A stretch of DNA of 64,000 nucleotides from assembly GCF_027571385.1 (NCBI RefSeq), contig NZ_CP085636.1, positions 4,282,001-4,346,000 of the forward strand, written 5' to 3'. The notes beneath the pieces were generated by a model that was not told where the DNA came from, searched no databases, and saw only the letters and a list, made by a program, of their open reading frames with translations. Below, piece after piece: positions 1 through 7,175 of the stretch; position 1 is the first letter of the stretch; every line of letters begins with the position of its first letter. Both the position numbers and the translations under genes were made by a program. Origin of the DNA: Shewanella sp. MTB7 (GTDB lineage: Bacteria; Pseudomonadota; Gammaproteobacteria; Enterobacterales; Shewanellaceae).

Positions 1-939
1 GATAAAGCATCTCTTGAGATAGAGTACTCACCGAGCAGCTGTGTCGATGACATCATGATCTATATCCAGCAATATATAGATCAAAGCCAAATCGTCATCC
101 AACAAGCAGTTGCTGACAACTCTGTACTCAGAGATCTTAAGTACGGTGACCTTCACTGTAAACATAAAGAGGATGAGGTGCTCGATCTCTTTCTTCCTGC
201 TCTTCAAAGCGCCAAAGGCAAAGGGTCAGCTACCGTTCAGAAAAGAAAGCTGCAGGTCTTTATCCACGGCGGTTATTGGCAAGAACTCACCAAGAAAGAG
301 TCCGCATTCGCGGCCCAAGCCTTTCAACAAGCTGGCCACTACTTTGCCGTGATCAACTACAGTCTCGCCCCCAAAGCCAGCCTGACTGAGATAGTAGACC
401 AGAACCGTCGCGCCCTCGCTTGGCTCGCTGCGAACGCCGATAAACTCGGCTTCGATGCCAACGAGATCTACCTCTCTGGCAGTTCTGCTGGCGCACATCT
501 CTGCTTGATGATGCTGCAAACCGATTGGCCAAGCTACTTGGCTAGCACTTACCAAGCAAATCTGCCAAACATTAATACCACTCTTAACTCAGAGCTGTCC
601 TTTATCAAAGGCGTCTGCGCCGTCAGTGGCATCTACGATATTGAGCCTCTGCTGCACACCACTATTAATGATCCATTGCAGTTAACGGCACTTGAAGTCG
701 AAGCTAACAGTCCGCTGCGTCATGCCACTCAGAATCATTGCCCTGTGATTATCGCCTTTGGTGATAATGAAACTAGTGAATTTAAGCGCCAAAGCTTGGC
801 TATGAAAGCTCAACTTGAAGAACAAGGGTTTACTGTTACCTTCAGCGAGATAGCAGGCCGAAACCATTTCGATGTGATTTTGGATTTAGGTGTTGAAGGG
901 GCTTGGTTATTTGAGGAAATGCTCAAACAGATGGATTAG
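1..939 (+). CDS. alpha/beta hydrolase, kynurenine-formamidase-like (5' end outside window)
   Basis: Carboxylester or amide hydrolase of the alpha/beta-hydrolase fold. The first ATG is at 55, but the frame is open from base 1 and the upstream residues (LEIEYSPSSCVDD) read like the N-terminus of arylformamidase-type hydrolases, so the gene very probably begins before the window. Visible motifs are the oxyanion-hole HGGYW and the nucleophile elbow GSSAGAH. A late Asp (FGDNE) and the His in GRNHFD would complete the Ser-Asp-His triad. The substrate cannot be read from the sequence; an arylformamidase role is only a family suggestion. A structured inverted repeat follows the stop directly. Confidence 0.8.
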   Translation, partial: DKASLEIEYSPSSCVDDIMIYIQQYIDQSQIVIQQAVADNSVLRDLKYGDLHCKHKEDEVLDLFLPALQSAKGKGSATVQKRKLQVFIHGGYWQELTKKESAFAAQAFQQAGHYFAVINYSLAPKASLTEIVDQNRRALAWLAANADKLGFDANEIYLSGSSAGAHLCLMMLQTDWPSYLASTYQANLPNINTTLNSELSFIKGVCAVSGIYDIEPLLHTTINDPLQLTALEVEANSPLRHATQNHCPVIIAFGDNETSEFKRQSLAMKAQLEEQGFTVTFSEIAGRNHFDVILDLGVEGAWLFEEMLKQMD

Positions 940-940
940 A

Positions 941-1013
941 GAGCGTTCTCACCACTGGAAGAAGGACGGGCTTTGCCCTGCTAGGGCAGCACTACGTGCC
1001 TGCGAGAACGCTC
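941..1013. repeat. inverted repeat element with internal hairpin
   Basis: GAGCGTTCTC at 941-950 is perfectly complementary to GAGAACGCTC at 1004-1013. The enclosed sequence carries a smaller hairpin (GCCCTGCTAGGGC). It begins two bases after the hydrolase stop. The core at 961-984 resembles 4038-4060, which also lies just after a stop codon, so this may be a member of a dispersed REP-like family. It lacks a T-run typical of a terminator. Confidence 0.5.
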
Positions 1014-1082
1014 GCAAGCTCACTGCTAGGATGCTTCGCTGCGATAAGTTCATAAGATAAATATTTACACCTCTGACTGTTA

Positions 1083-1338
1083 CTCCTCTTCGTGGTTCTC
1101 TGGGTTCTGTGTGGTAGATAGCTTTGGTTTATCGTTAAAAAAGATCATTCTCACCACGGTGAATATGGCAAAGCCATAAGCTTATGAACGAGATACAGGG
1201 ACTGTAGAACTGGCCTTAAACAGGGATGTTATTGCGCTATGCTCCACAGAGTTCACGGAGAAGAGCAGGAGGTTTTCAAAATGTTTAAAGCAGTTGCTCC
1301 TCTCCGTGGTCCTCCGTGCTCTCTGTGGTGAATAGCTT
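1083..1338. repeat. cluster of CTCCGTGG..TCTGTGGTG..ATAGCTTT repeats
   Basis: The gap between the hydrolase and the signal peptidase (about 545 bp) contains no convincing gene. It holds two direct copies of a ~44-bp degenerate unit (1083-1126 and 1297-1338; consensus begins CTCCTCTCCGTGGT and ends GTGAATAGCTTT). A shorter inverted copy lies at 1236-1263. A further direct copy lies at 2391-2437. The inverted and second direct copies could pair in RNA. Function unknown. Confidence 0.5.
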
Positions 1339-1486
1339 TTATCTTTTATATCAAACAAAAAAAGCCGGAGGTTTGAGTAAAACCTATTCACACTTGGTAA
1401 CACTTCAACCATGAACTTGTGGTTACTTCTATGGCCTACTTATACCAAGCAGTATTGGAAAGTGAAGAGAACAGGGAGATGATTTG

Positions 1487-2158
1487 ATGGGTAAATTGAA
1501 ACGCTTTTGGAAAAATAACAAACAGCTATTCATTTTTATTATTCTAATGTCTGTTTTTAGAAGTGCTGTGGCTGATTGGTACACGGTACCCACGGGCTCG
1601 ATGCAACCAACCATTAAAGAGGGTGACCGTATTATCGTGGATAAGATGGCCTATGACTTAAGGCTTCCCTTTACTCAGATATCATTGCTTAAAACCGGTG
1701 AGCCCAAACGTGGGGAAATTGTTGTTTTTGAATCAAAAGCTGCAAAGAATCGTTTAATAAAACGTGTTATTGGATTACCTGGCGACAGCATCAGCTTAAG
1801 TAATGAAGTACTGTCCATTAACGGTAATACTCTGAATTACTCAATAGTGACCCAAAATAATCAAGAACTGATTGCCGAGGAGAACATTAAAGGGTTAATC
1901 CATAAAATCCGCATTGAAAAAGGTGCTAGCGATGGTTTAAGCCATTTCAATACGTTAACTGTACCTAAGAATCGCTACATGGTTATGGGGGATAATCGTC
2001 GTAACAGTGCCGACTCTCGGGTCTATGGTTTTGTGCCGAGGGGGGAGCTTAAGGGCAAAGCAACCAATATCGCATTCTCACTCAATTATGATAACCACTA
2101 TATTCCCCGAGAAGGTAGATTTTTCATCGACCTCTACTCGGAGCAAGATCTAAACTAG
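1487..2158 (+). CDS. signal peptidase I (extra LepB paralogue)
   Basis: Type I signal peptidase, which cleaves signal peptides of exported preproteins on the periplasmic face of the inner membrane. At 223 aa it is much shorter than the 324-aa two-span LepB of E. coli. One hydrophobic segment lies near residues 11-27. The catalytic Ser is in TGSMQPT and the general-base Lys in KRVIGLPGD; the C-terminal signature is GDNRRNSADSR. The ATG at 1487 is preferred over an in-frame TTG at 1484 because GGGAG lies 8 nt before it. It stands alone with repeat-rich gaps on both sides, so it is unlikely to be the housekeeping enzyme, which usually sits with lepA and rnc. Its substrate set cannot be inferred. 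Confidence 0.9.
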   Translation: MGKLKRFWKNNKQLFIFIILMSVFRSAVADWYTVPTGSMQPTIKEGDRIIVDKMAYDLRLPFTQISLLKTGEPKRGEIVVFESKAAKNRLIKRVIGLPGDSISLSNEVLSINGNTLNYSIVTQNNQELIAEENIKGLIHKIRIEKGASDGLSHFNTLTVPKNRYMVMGDNRRNSADSRVYGFVPRGELKGKATNIAFSLNYDNHYIPREGRFFIDLYSEQDLN

Positions 2159-2390
2159 TCCCTCACAAATCCAATTACACACAAGAACAAACAGCTGTAT
2201 AGCTTGATGTGAGAGCCTTACTCCGTTATATTCAATAAATGATTTTGTTAAGCAAATGCATCAAAGCCATTAATCACGCTTTTATAAGCAAACCCTAATA
2301 AAAAAGGTGGCTGTGTTATAAATCTGCGGTGGAGATGTGCAGCAAACGATCACAACATGAAGATTTTTTGGCTGGTGTTTGTAAGTAATA

Positions 2391-2437
2391 GCTTTCCTCC
2401 GTGGTTATCAGTGTTCTCGTTGGGAAATAGCTTATGC
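2391..2437 (+). repeat. third direct copy of the CTCCGTGG repeat
   Basis: The gap 2159-2606 has no recognisable gene. This stretch (CTTTCCTCCGTGG ... GGGAAATAGCTTATG) matches the two direct units at 1083-1126 and 1297-1338 with several substitutions, so it is a more diverged dispersed copy. Confidence 0.4.
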
Positions 2438-2606
2438 CTTTATATAAGGAGATATGATGATTTTAATCTCTTACAAACCTAATACATTTAAATACAAGAT
2501 TACTTTTTACCTCTATAATGTCAGGTAATGATATATACATAGCAACTAAGTATTTGCTGTTAGCTTACACAAGCTTTACTATTTGAATTCACCAATAAGG
2601 TTTTTA

Positions 2607-2801
2607 ATGACCATTAAAAAAATAGATCCAACTACGTTAGACTTTCTTCTCAAACTCAGACGCGCAAAACAGATCGATACGTTAGAAACCATGACGGAAG
2701 CACTAGAAAGACAAAATCCTCTGGCCAGCGATCAAGAAGCGATTGCTTTAGCTTGGGTGTTACGAGAAAAAGAGATTAAAACAGGAATTTCATCCATTTA
2801 A
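2607..2801 (+). CDS. small hypothetical protein (64 aa)
   Basis: Not recognised. The ATG at 2607 is preceded by AAGG six bases upstream, better than the in-frame TTG at 2583. The product is helical and charged (TTLDFLLKLRRAKQIDTLE ... LAWVLREKEIK), without signal peptide or membrane segment. The periodic leucines and balanced charges look like a real folded small protein rather than a random frame. It stands alone; the next gene on the same strand is the broken FUSC gene about 250 bp downstream. Confidence 0.55.
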   Translation: MTIKKIDPTTLDFLLKLRRAKQIDTLETMTEALERQNPLASDQEAIALAWVLREKEIKTGISSI

Positions 2802-2883
2802 CGATTTGAACACCTTAATTTTATCTTCCATTGAAATAAATTACGCCACTTATAGGGAACAATAAGCCTAGAAAACAAGCTGG

Positions 2884-2904
2884 ATCCTGAAACCCGTTCA
2901 GGAT
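2884..2904. repeat. short perfect hairpin (ATCCTGAA/TTCAGGAT)
   Basis: An 8-bp perfect stem with a 5-nt loop sits in the gap before the FUSC gene, followed by GACGG. It looks like a unit of a dispersed palindromic repeat. No T-run follows, so a terminator role is unlikely. Confidence 0.35.
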
Positions 2905-3047
2905 GACGGCCAAGAACGTTTCCCTACAAGTATAAATACAAGTCACACTTGCTCCTCTGTCTTGGGTATCCAATCAAGAGATATATGCAATCTACAAAAG
3001 AATAACATTGGGCTGTATGAGTGCATTACAGATGGCATAAAGTGAAC

Positions 3048-4016
3048 ATGCTAAGCCGTATTGATAAACGAAACATAGAAAAGCCCATCCTTATACGCTT
3101 TTAAAGTGACCAATATTTAAGCCAGCACTATCTGCAAGCGGCATTCATCAGTTTAGGTGCTCTTTTAGCACTCCTCCTCGATCCTCGAACACATCCCATA
3201 AGACAAGCTGTCGCTATCATTGCAGGCGTCATAGCAGTGATCTTGGCAGCAACATTAGGCCTGACATTGGTAGGTCACCCTCATTTAGCCATCACCTATT
3301 TGCTCGTGTTTGGCTTTCTTGCTGGTCAACCTAAACCAGAGCATGCGTACTGGGGACTACTGGGTAAATATTTCGTCAGCGCCTTACTGCTCGCTCAACT
3401 TGGGTTCCCAGCATCGTTCGACATTGGATTATCCTACTTTTATGGGGCAGTATTTGCGTTGATACTGATCTTATTACAGGGATCAATCTATAAAACCCAA
3501 GAGATGGGAAATTCACCTAATGATGAACTTATGCAAATTATTAAGGGAGATACTAACGGTCCCCTATACGGATTAACACTGCCATTAACTATCCTTGCTG
3601 CCACGGTATCTGTCGACTGGTTACATGTTACTCAACCAGGTTGGGTTGGCCTAACAATTCTATTTGTCATGCATATCAATGACAGGTTGTCATGGCATCG
3701 TTTATGGGATCGAATATTAGGCACCTTGATTGGTATCATCATTGCTTATATTGGAGTGCGCTATGCTAACCAAATAAGCTTGGCCATCATGGTCGCTGTG
3801 TTTGCTTTTTGGATACCCTACAGTCTTAGAAAAAATTATATGCTGTTTAGCTTAACGATTACCGTCACTGTGATGGTGGTTATCAATTTTGCATTACTGC
3901 CAAATGGAGATTTAAACCTAATGCAATGGCGCTTTTATGACACTCTAATCGGTTGCAGTTGGGTAGCTATTGCCCTGCTTATTACTCATAACTTACATCG
4001 TCATTCCAACATTTAA
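3048..4016 (+). pseudogene. FUSC-family (aromatic acid exporter-like) membrane protein, stop at codon 19
   Basis: From ATG 3048 the frame reads MLSRIDKRNIEKPILIRF and then TAA (3102-3104). It continues in the same frame without interruption as SDQYLSQHYLQAAFISLGALLA and on to 4016. No ATG, GTG or TTG lies between the stop and GTG 3237, so the intact part could only start there (259 aa) and would lose the first membrane segment. The remainder is strongly hydrophobic with about eight predicted spans. The second half (ILFVMHINDRLSWHRLWDRILGTLIGI) resembles the FUSC_2 fold of fusaric-acid-resistance and aromatic-acid efflux proteins. Probably a nonsense-mutated gene; a shortened product from 3237 remains possible. 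Confidence 0.65.
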
Positions 4017-4017
4017 T

Positions 4018-4080
4018 GTGCCTTGCTTCGCTGTACAGAAGGACAGGCTTTGTCTACTAGAAAGGCACAGCAAGGGTGGC
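4018..4080. repeat. repeat related to the 941-1013 element
   Basis: It begins immediately after the FUSC stop. GAAGGACAGGCTTTG near 4038 matches GAAGGACGGGCTTTG near 961, and both run on to CTAG. Partial inverted arms (CCTTGCT/AGCAAGG) flank the core. Probably a diverged copy of the same intergenic element; it lies between two convergent decayed genes. Confidence 0.4.
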
Positions 4081-4096
4081 ACTAGGTGTCTTTTGG

Positions 4097-4434
4097 TTAT
4101 GTATTTTCAGCTGCATAAATCCAACAAGTACGCCCTGATGTTAGCTCAGCAGCAACCCTTTTGTAGTCATCAACTTCATAATCATCGGCTAAGACTAATT
4201 CCTTGTCCGAAAGTTCGAAAACAGTGCCAGTGACTTCATCTTCAATATTACCGCTATACCTTAATATTAGATGTACATCCTTGCCGCTTTCTCTAATAAC
4301 CCTTGCATCAGTAATCGTTAGTCACTAACAATATACTTTGAAAGCACATCTTTGTGTCCTACTAACTCCCGGCCAAAGTTGGCTATCTGCACATTTTTTT
4401 GTTGCAAAGTTCCATAAGAAAACAATAACGCCAT
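4097..4434 (-). pseudogene. gamma-glutamylcyclotransferase (AIG2-like) family, frameshifted
   Basis: Starting at 4434 the minus strand reads MALLFSYGTLQQKNVQIANF, the classic N-terminus of GGCT/AIG2-like proteins (YGTL is the substrate-loop signature), and continues to VSD before TAA at 4320-4318. Shifting frame there gives ITDARVIRESGKDV ... GTVFELSDKELVLADDYEVDDYKRV and a normal end at 4097. One missing base near 4316-4320 (restoring D-L-T-I-T-D) would repair it, so this is a recent single-base deletion. The family cleaves gamma-glutamyl peptides to 5-oxoproline; many bacterial members are uncharacterised. The catalytic Glu candidate (DDYE) survives in the second half. Confidence 0.75.
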
Positions 4435-4447
4435 GTTCACCTCTATT

Positions 4448-4484
4448 ATCACTTTCATTTTCGCCTGCTAGCATTGAAAGTGAT
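4448..4484. repeat. 10-bp perfect inverted repeat
   Basis: ATCACTTTCA at 4448-4457 pairs with TGAAAGTGAT at 4475-4484 across a 17-nt loop. It lies between the starts of two divergent broken genes, directly before one copy of a 19-bp repeat (4487-4505). It could be an operator for the former divergent pair or part of an element end. Confidence 0.35.
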
Positions 4485-4486
4485 CA

Positions 4487-4505
4487 TTGCGTAACGAGCC
4501 TGTAG
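4487..4505 (+). repeat. 19-bp direct repeat, left copy
   Basis: TTGCGTAACGAGCCTGTAG here recurs as TTGCGTAACGAGTCTGCAG at 6546-6564 (17 of 19 identical, same orientation). The two copies bracket the 5'-truncated CAT gene and the Y1 transposase, and the CAT reading frame loses its beginning just inside this copy. Confidence 0.45.
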
Positions 4506-4524
4506 ATTGATTCATTTAAGTTAA

Positions 4525-5121
4525 TTTTTAACACAATCCAGTGACTGTAGCTTTAATATCACCCTGACACTCAATGCAGCTGTATTATTTGACTATGTCA
4601 AACACAACCAACTCTCCTTTTCCCGTTGTTATCTATATCTATTACTAAAGGCTACAAATAACTATCAACCAATGGCTTTACGAATCGTCAATGGTGAGGT
4701 TTGGCACTTTAAAAATATTAACGCCAGTGTAGTACAGCTATGTGAAGATGAATCTTTTAGATTCAGTTATTTAGACTATTTTTCTGAATACCCTCAATTT
4801 GATGAGTTTGCAACTCATGCTGTGGCAAAGGCAAAAACAGAGTGTTTATTTTCACAAGACTTCAATAATAATGAAGGACAGCGTAATACGTTATATGTTT
4901 CAGTATTGCCTTGGATAAACTTCACCAGCTTTCAACATGCCACCCATTTACCGAGTGAAACGGGTATTCCTAAGTTGGTATTTGGTCAATTTAAGAAGAG
5001 TACAGGTACTATGCCATTATCAATAGAGGTCCATCACGGTTTAATGGACGGTGTGCATGTCGCAAAATTTGTGCAGCTATTACAGGATTATTTTAACAAT
5101 CCACATCTGCATTTAACGTGA
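4525..5121 (+). pseudogene. chloramphenicol acetyltransferase (CatA-like), 5'-truncated
   Basis: CAT acetylates chloramphenicol with acetyl-CoA. An ATG occurs at 4672, but the frame is open from 4525 and upstream residues (CSFNITLTLNAAVLFDYVKH, then LSFSRCYLYLLLKATN) match the CAT region before the usual FR/LRI segment, so ATG 4672 is not the natural start. No usable start codon lies between the stop at 4522 and 4672. The initial 20-25 residues (with the usual W-x-R motif) are absent. The catalytic HHGLMDG with HVAKF is intact near the end. A 149-aa product from 4672 would lack part of the fold and is probably inactive. Confidence 0.7.
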
Positions 5122-5183
5122 TTTTTGAGACAAGTTAACGGTGTAGACGTAATAATGTAAGCTTAGAGGTGCAGCTTATAAAC

Positions 5184-5390
5184 TTACCCAAAATAACGGG
5201 AATAAATGCGACTGCGAGTTTCTAAAATAGGGAGGCTATTAGCTAACATAATATGCCTTCCAATATGGCCACCCAAGATTATTCCACTTTCTAGTGCTCC
5301 TCCAATAAGAATATGAACCTTCTTGGTATTACGAACAATAAAAGCTCTATTCAGTCTAAATTCTTCATCTACGACCCAAATAAATACAAT
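5184..5390 (-). other. possible degenerate coding remnant
   Basis: In the gap 5122-5478 the minus strand is open for 67 codons (stop TGA at 5393-5391 upstream, TAA at 5186-5184) but lacks a start codon at its head. It reads VFIWVVDEEFRLNRAFIV, later ILGGHIGRHIM, ending in YSRYFG. The composition is protein-like and faintly recalls C-terminal cores of some polymorphic-toxin-type proteins, but this is weak. Treat as a possible fragment of a decayed gene. Confidence 0.25.
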
Positions 5391-5478
5391 TCAATTCAAT
5401 CAATAAACAACAGAACTACCGAGCATTAGTTCGGAATTAATATGCTAAATAATAAGATTTAGTAGCTAAGCGGTTTTA

Positions 5479-6459
5479 TTAGGTACTACCCAGCCATCGT
5501 CGGCAATTAGCAGCCCCTTGTCTGCGTTTACGCTCCAAATGTTCGCTATAAATACCTAACGCTTCAAGTGTTCCTACTGGACCTTTAAATAATCGACTAA
5601 AGTCGGTCGTCAATTTTATCCAGTTTTTTAGTGGAACATTTATTCTCATTAGCATCTGCAGTGAGGTATCACTTATCATTCCACATTTGTCATCTCGAAT
5701 AACTCTTCCGGTTTCATCAACAAGTTGCAGATAATCATTGATCTCGAACAACAAACCTTTTGCTATCCCCCTAGATTCATTACCTACAAAGGGCAATAGA
5801 ACGCTCGGTTGTTCTCCGTTAAGAGCAGATTTAATCCTAAGTTGAATACTGGTGTGGTCTGAATGTTCAGTACTATCAGCCATTTTCGCGCGAATGGGAT
5901 TTAAATCGACATAAGCCATACAGGCCAAAACAGCAGCGTCATCGAGTAATGCTTGAGATTTGAAACGGCCTTCCCAAAAACGGCCAGTACATTTGTCCTC
6001 TTTATTTGCCATGCGAGCTATCGGTTCGTTAAGTGCCCTCATAAACCAAGAAATATCACTTAATCGACTTCGATATTGAGCAATTGATTGCTTCAAATTA
6101 TTGACCTCAGTAGTTTGTATTACTTCACCTTTAGCAAACTTCTGAGTGATATATGTACCTTTGAACAACTTATGCCAATGCTCGACTACCTCTCTATCTG
6201 TCCAAGCATTTGCTTCATAGATATCCAGTTTCAACACCAAGTGAAGATGATTTGACATAATCGCAAAAGCGCTAATGTCTATAGCGAAGACACTGGCTAA
6301 CTCAAGCAATCTCGCTTCAACCCAACCTTGGCGATGCTCATAGGACTTCCCTGTATATTTATCGATACCTGTGAGCCATGATTTTCGTACGCATCTGGAC
6401 ACGCAATGATAGAAAGGAGTATCTTCCACACTGATTAATGTACTTCTTGGTCTAGCCAT
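5479..6459 (-). CDS. Y1 (HUH) transposase, REP-associated / IS200-like type
   Basis: Tyrosine single-strand transposase, 326 aa. The N-terminus has FYHCVSRCVRKSW, and the metal-binding H-x-H is in FAIMSNHLHLVL, both typical of REP-associated tyrosine transposases (RAYT). The C-terminal half is a long basic extension (CGRFWEGRFKSQALLDD region onward) seen in large members of the family. Minus-strand GAGG lies 5 nt before the ATG at 6459. No terminal hairpins typical of IS200/IS605 were recognised, only a 6-bp stem (GACACC/GGTGTC, 6495-6532) upstream. Such proteins often are single-copy domesticated genes that mobilise REP palindromes in trans. Confidence 0.85.
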   Translation of the reverse strand: MARPRSTLISVEDTPFYHCVSRCVRKSWLTGIDKYTGKSYEHRQGWVEARLLELASVFAIDISAFAIMSNHLHLVLKLDIYEANAWTDREVVEHWHKLFKGTYITQKFAKGEVIQTTEVNNLKQSIAQYRSRLSDISWFMRALNEPIARMANKEDKCTGRFWEGRFKSQALLDDAAVLACMAYVDLNPIRAKMADSTEHSDHTSIQLRIKSALNGEQPSVLLPFVGNESRGIAKGLLFEINDYLQLVDETGRVIRDDKCGMISDTSLQMLMRINVPLKNWIKLTTDFSRLFKGPVGTLEALGIYSEHLERKRRQGAANCRRWLGST

Positions 6460-6545
6460 AACAACCTCAACCTAACGATGATAATTAAAGCTTAGACACC
6501 GGTTGATAATTCAGCGAATAAAGATGGGTGTCATGATTAGAAGGG

Positions 6546-6564
6546 TTGCGTAACGAGTCTGCAG
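6546..6564 (+). repeat. 19-bp direct repeat, right copy
   Basis: Partner of the copy at 4487-4505 (17/19 identical). It lies 87 bp upstream of the transposase start codon. Confidence 0.45.
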
Positions 6565-6681
6565 CCGCGTACTGAACTTGTTTTGTTGTTCCTCACCAAT
6601 TACAGCCCAGAATCTGGCTAGTGAACCAGCCTAAACTAGAACACCTCACTTCTCATTGCTCAACAATTTACTCGGTTAAGT

Positions 6682-6993
6682 TTATCGCCAGTAATTATTT
6701 GCAATAGCAATCGTTTTAAACTCTATTGCAACTAGCTCTGCCGAATACATTAATAGTTGAGGGTTATCGATATATTTTTGCCTAATCGCCATCTTCATTT
6801 TCGGATCTCGTACGATAGTTCCGATGGTTTTTCTCACCATTTTCATAGCAAGCGCGCGTCCTTCAAGCGGTGTGTTGGTGATCAGACTTGGCATGTAGTC
6901 TTCAGCCTTTTTCTCATCAGCTGCATATACAACCTGAAAAGGTGCAATTGATAAAACGGATAGAAACAAAATATTTCTTAAATAGTAAAACAT
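6682..6993 (-). CDS. small exported hypothetical protein (103 aa)
   Basis: Not recognised. The N-terminus is a clear Sec signal peptide (hydrophobic residues 6-22, cleavage likely after VYA in VVYAADEKK). The mature part is about 79 aa, helical, with a basic stretch (KMVRKTIGTIVRDPKMKMAIRQKY), and has no cysteines. Probably a soluble periplasmic protein. It is monocistronic, with a 182-bp gap to the next gene upstream. Confidence 0.7.
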   Translation of the reverse strand: MFYYLRNILFLSVLSIAPFQVVYAADEKKAEDYMPSLITNTPLEGRALAMKMVRKTIGTIVRDPKMKMAIRQKYIDNPQLLMYSAELVAIEFKTIAIANNYWR

Positions 6994-7103
6994 AATAGAG
7001 CCTCTTAATATAGTATCGATTCGACACCTAACTTATAAGGATACTCTCAAAGAGTCAATAACAGAATTTTTACATCATAAGTATTTATACCCATCCACAT
7101 AGA

Positions 7104-7133
7104 AACAGCCATCAACCTTCATTGATGACTGTT
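7104..7133 (-). terminator. candidate terminator after FN3 protein
   Basis: AACAGCCATCAA (7104-7115) pairs with TTGATGACTGTT (7122-7133), 12 bp with one mismatch and a 6-nt loop. The minus-strand product continues TTTCTAT, and the plus-strand side has GTATTTTT. It lies 43 bp after the stop of the FN3 gene. Confidence 0.6.
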
Positions 7134-7175
7134 GTATTTTTAATCAGCTCAAGCAGTTTGAGTTATCCAGCCACT

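Noticed and set aside
3970..4233. 87-codon plus-strand frame
   Set aside because: It runs antisense through the gamma-glutamylcyclotransferase remnant and overlaps the FUSC end; composition is a shadow of those genes.
4672..5121. Intact 149-aa chloramphenicol acetyltransferase
   Set aside because: In-frame codons upstream of ATG 4672 encode recognisable CAT sequence, and the family N-terminus is missing, so the short frame is a fragment.
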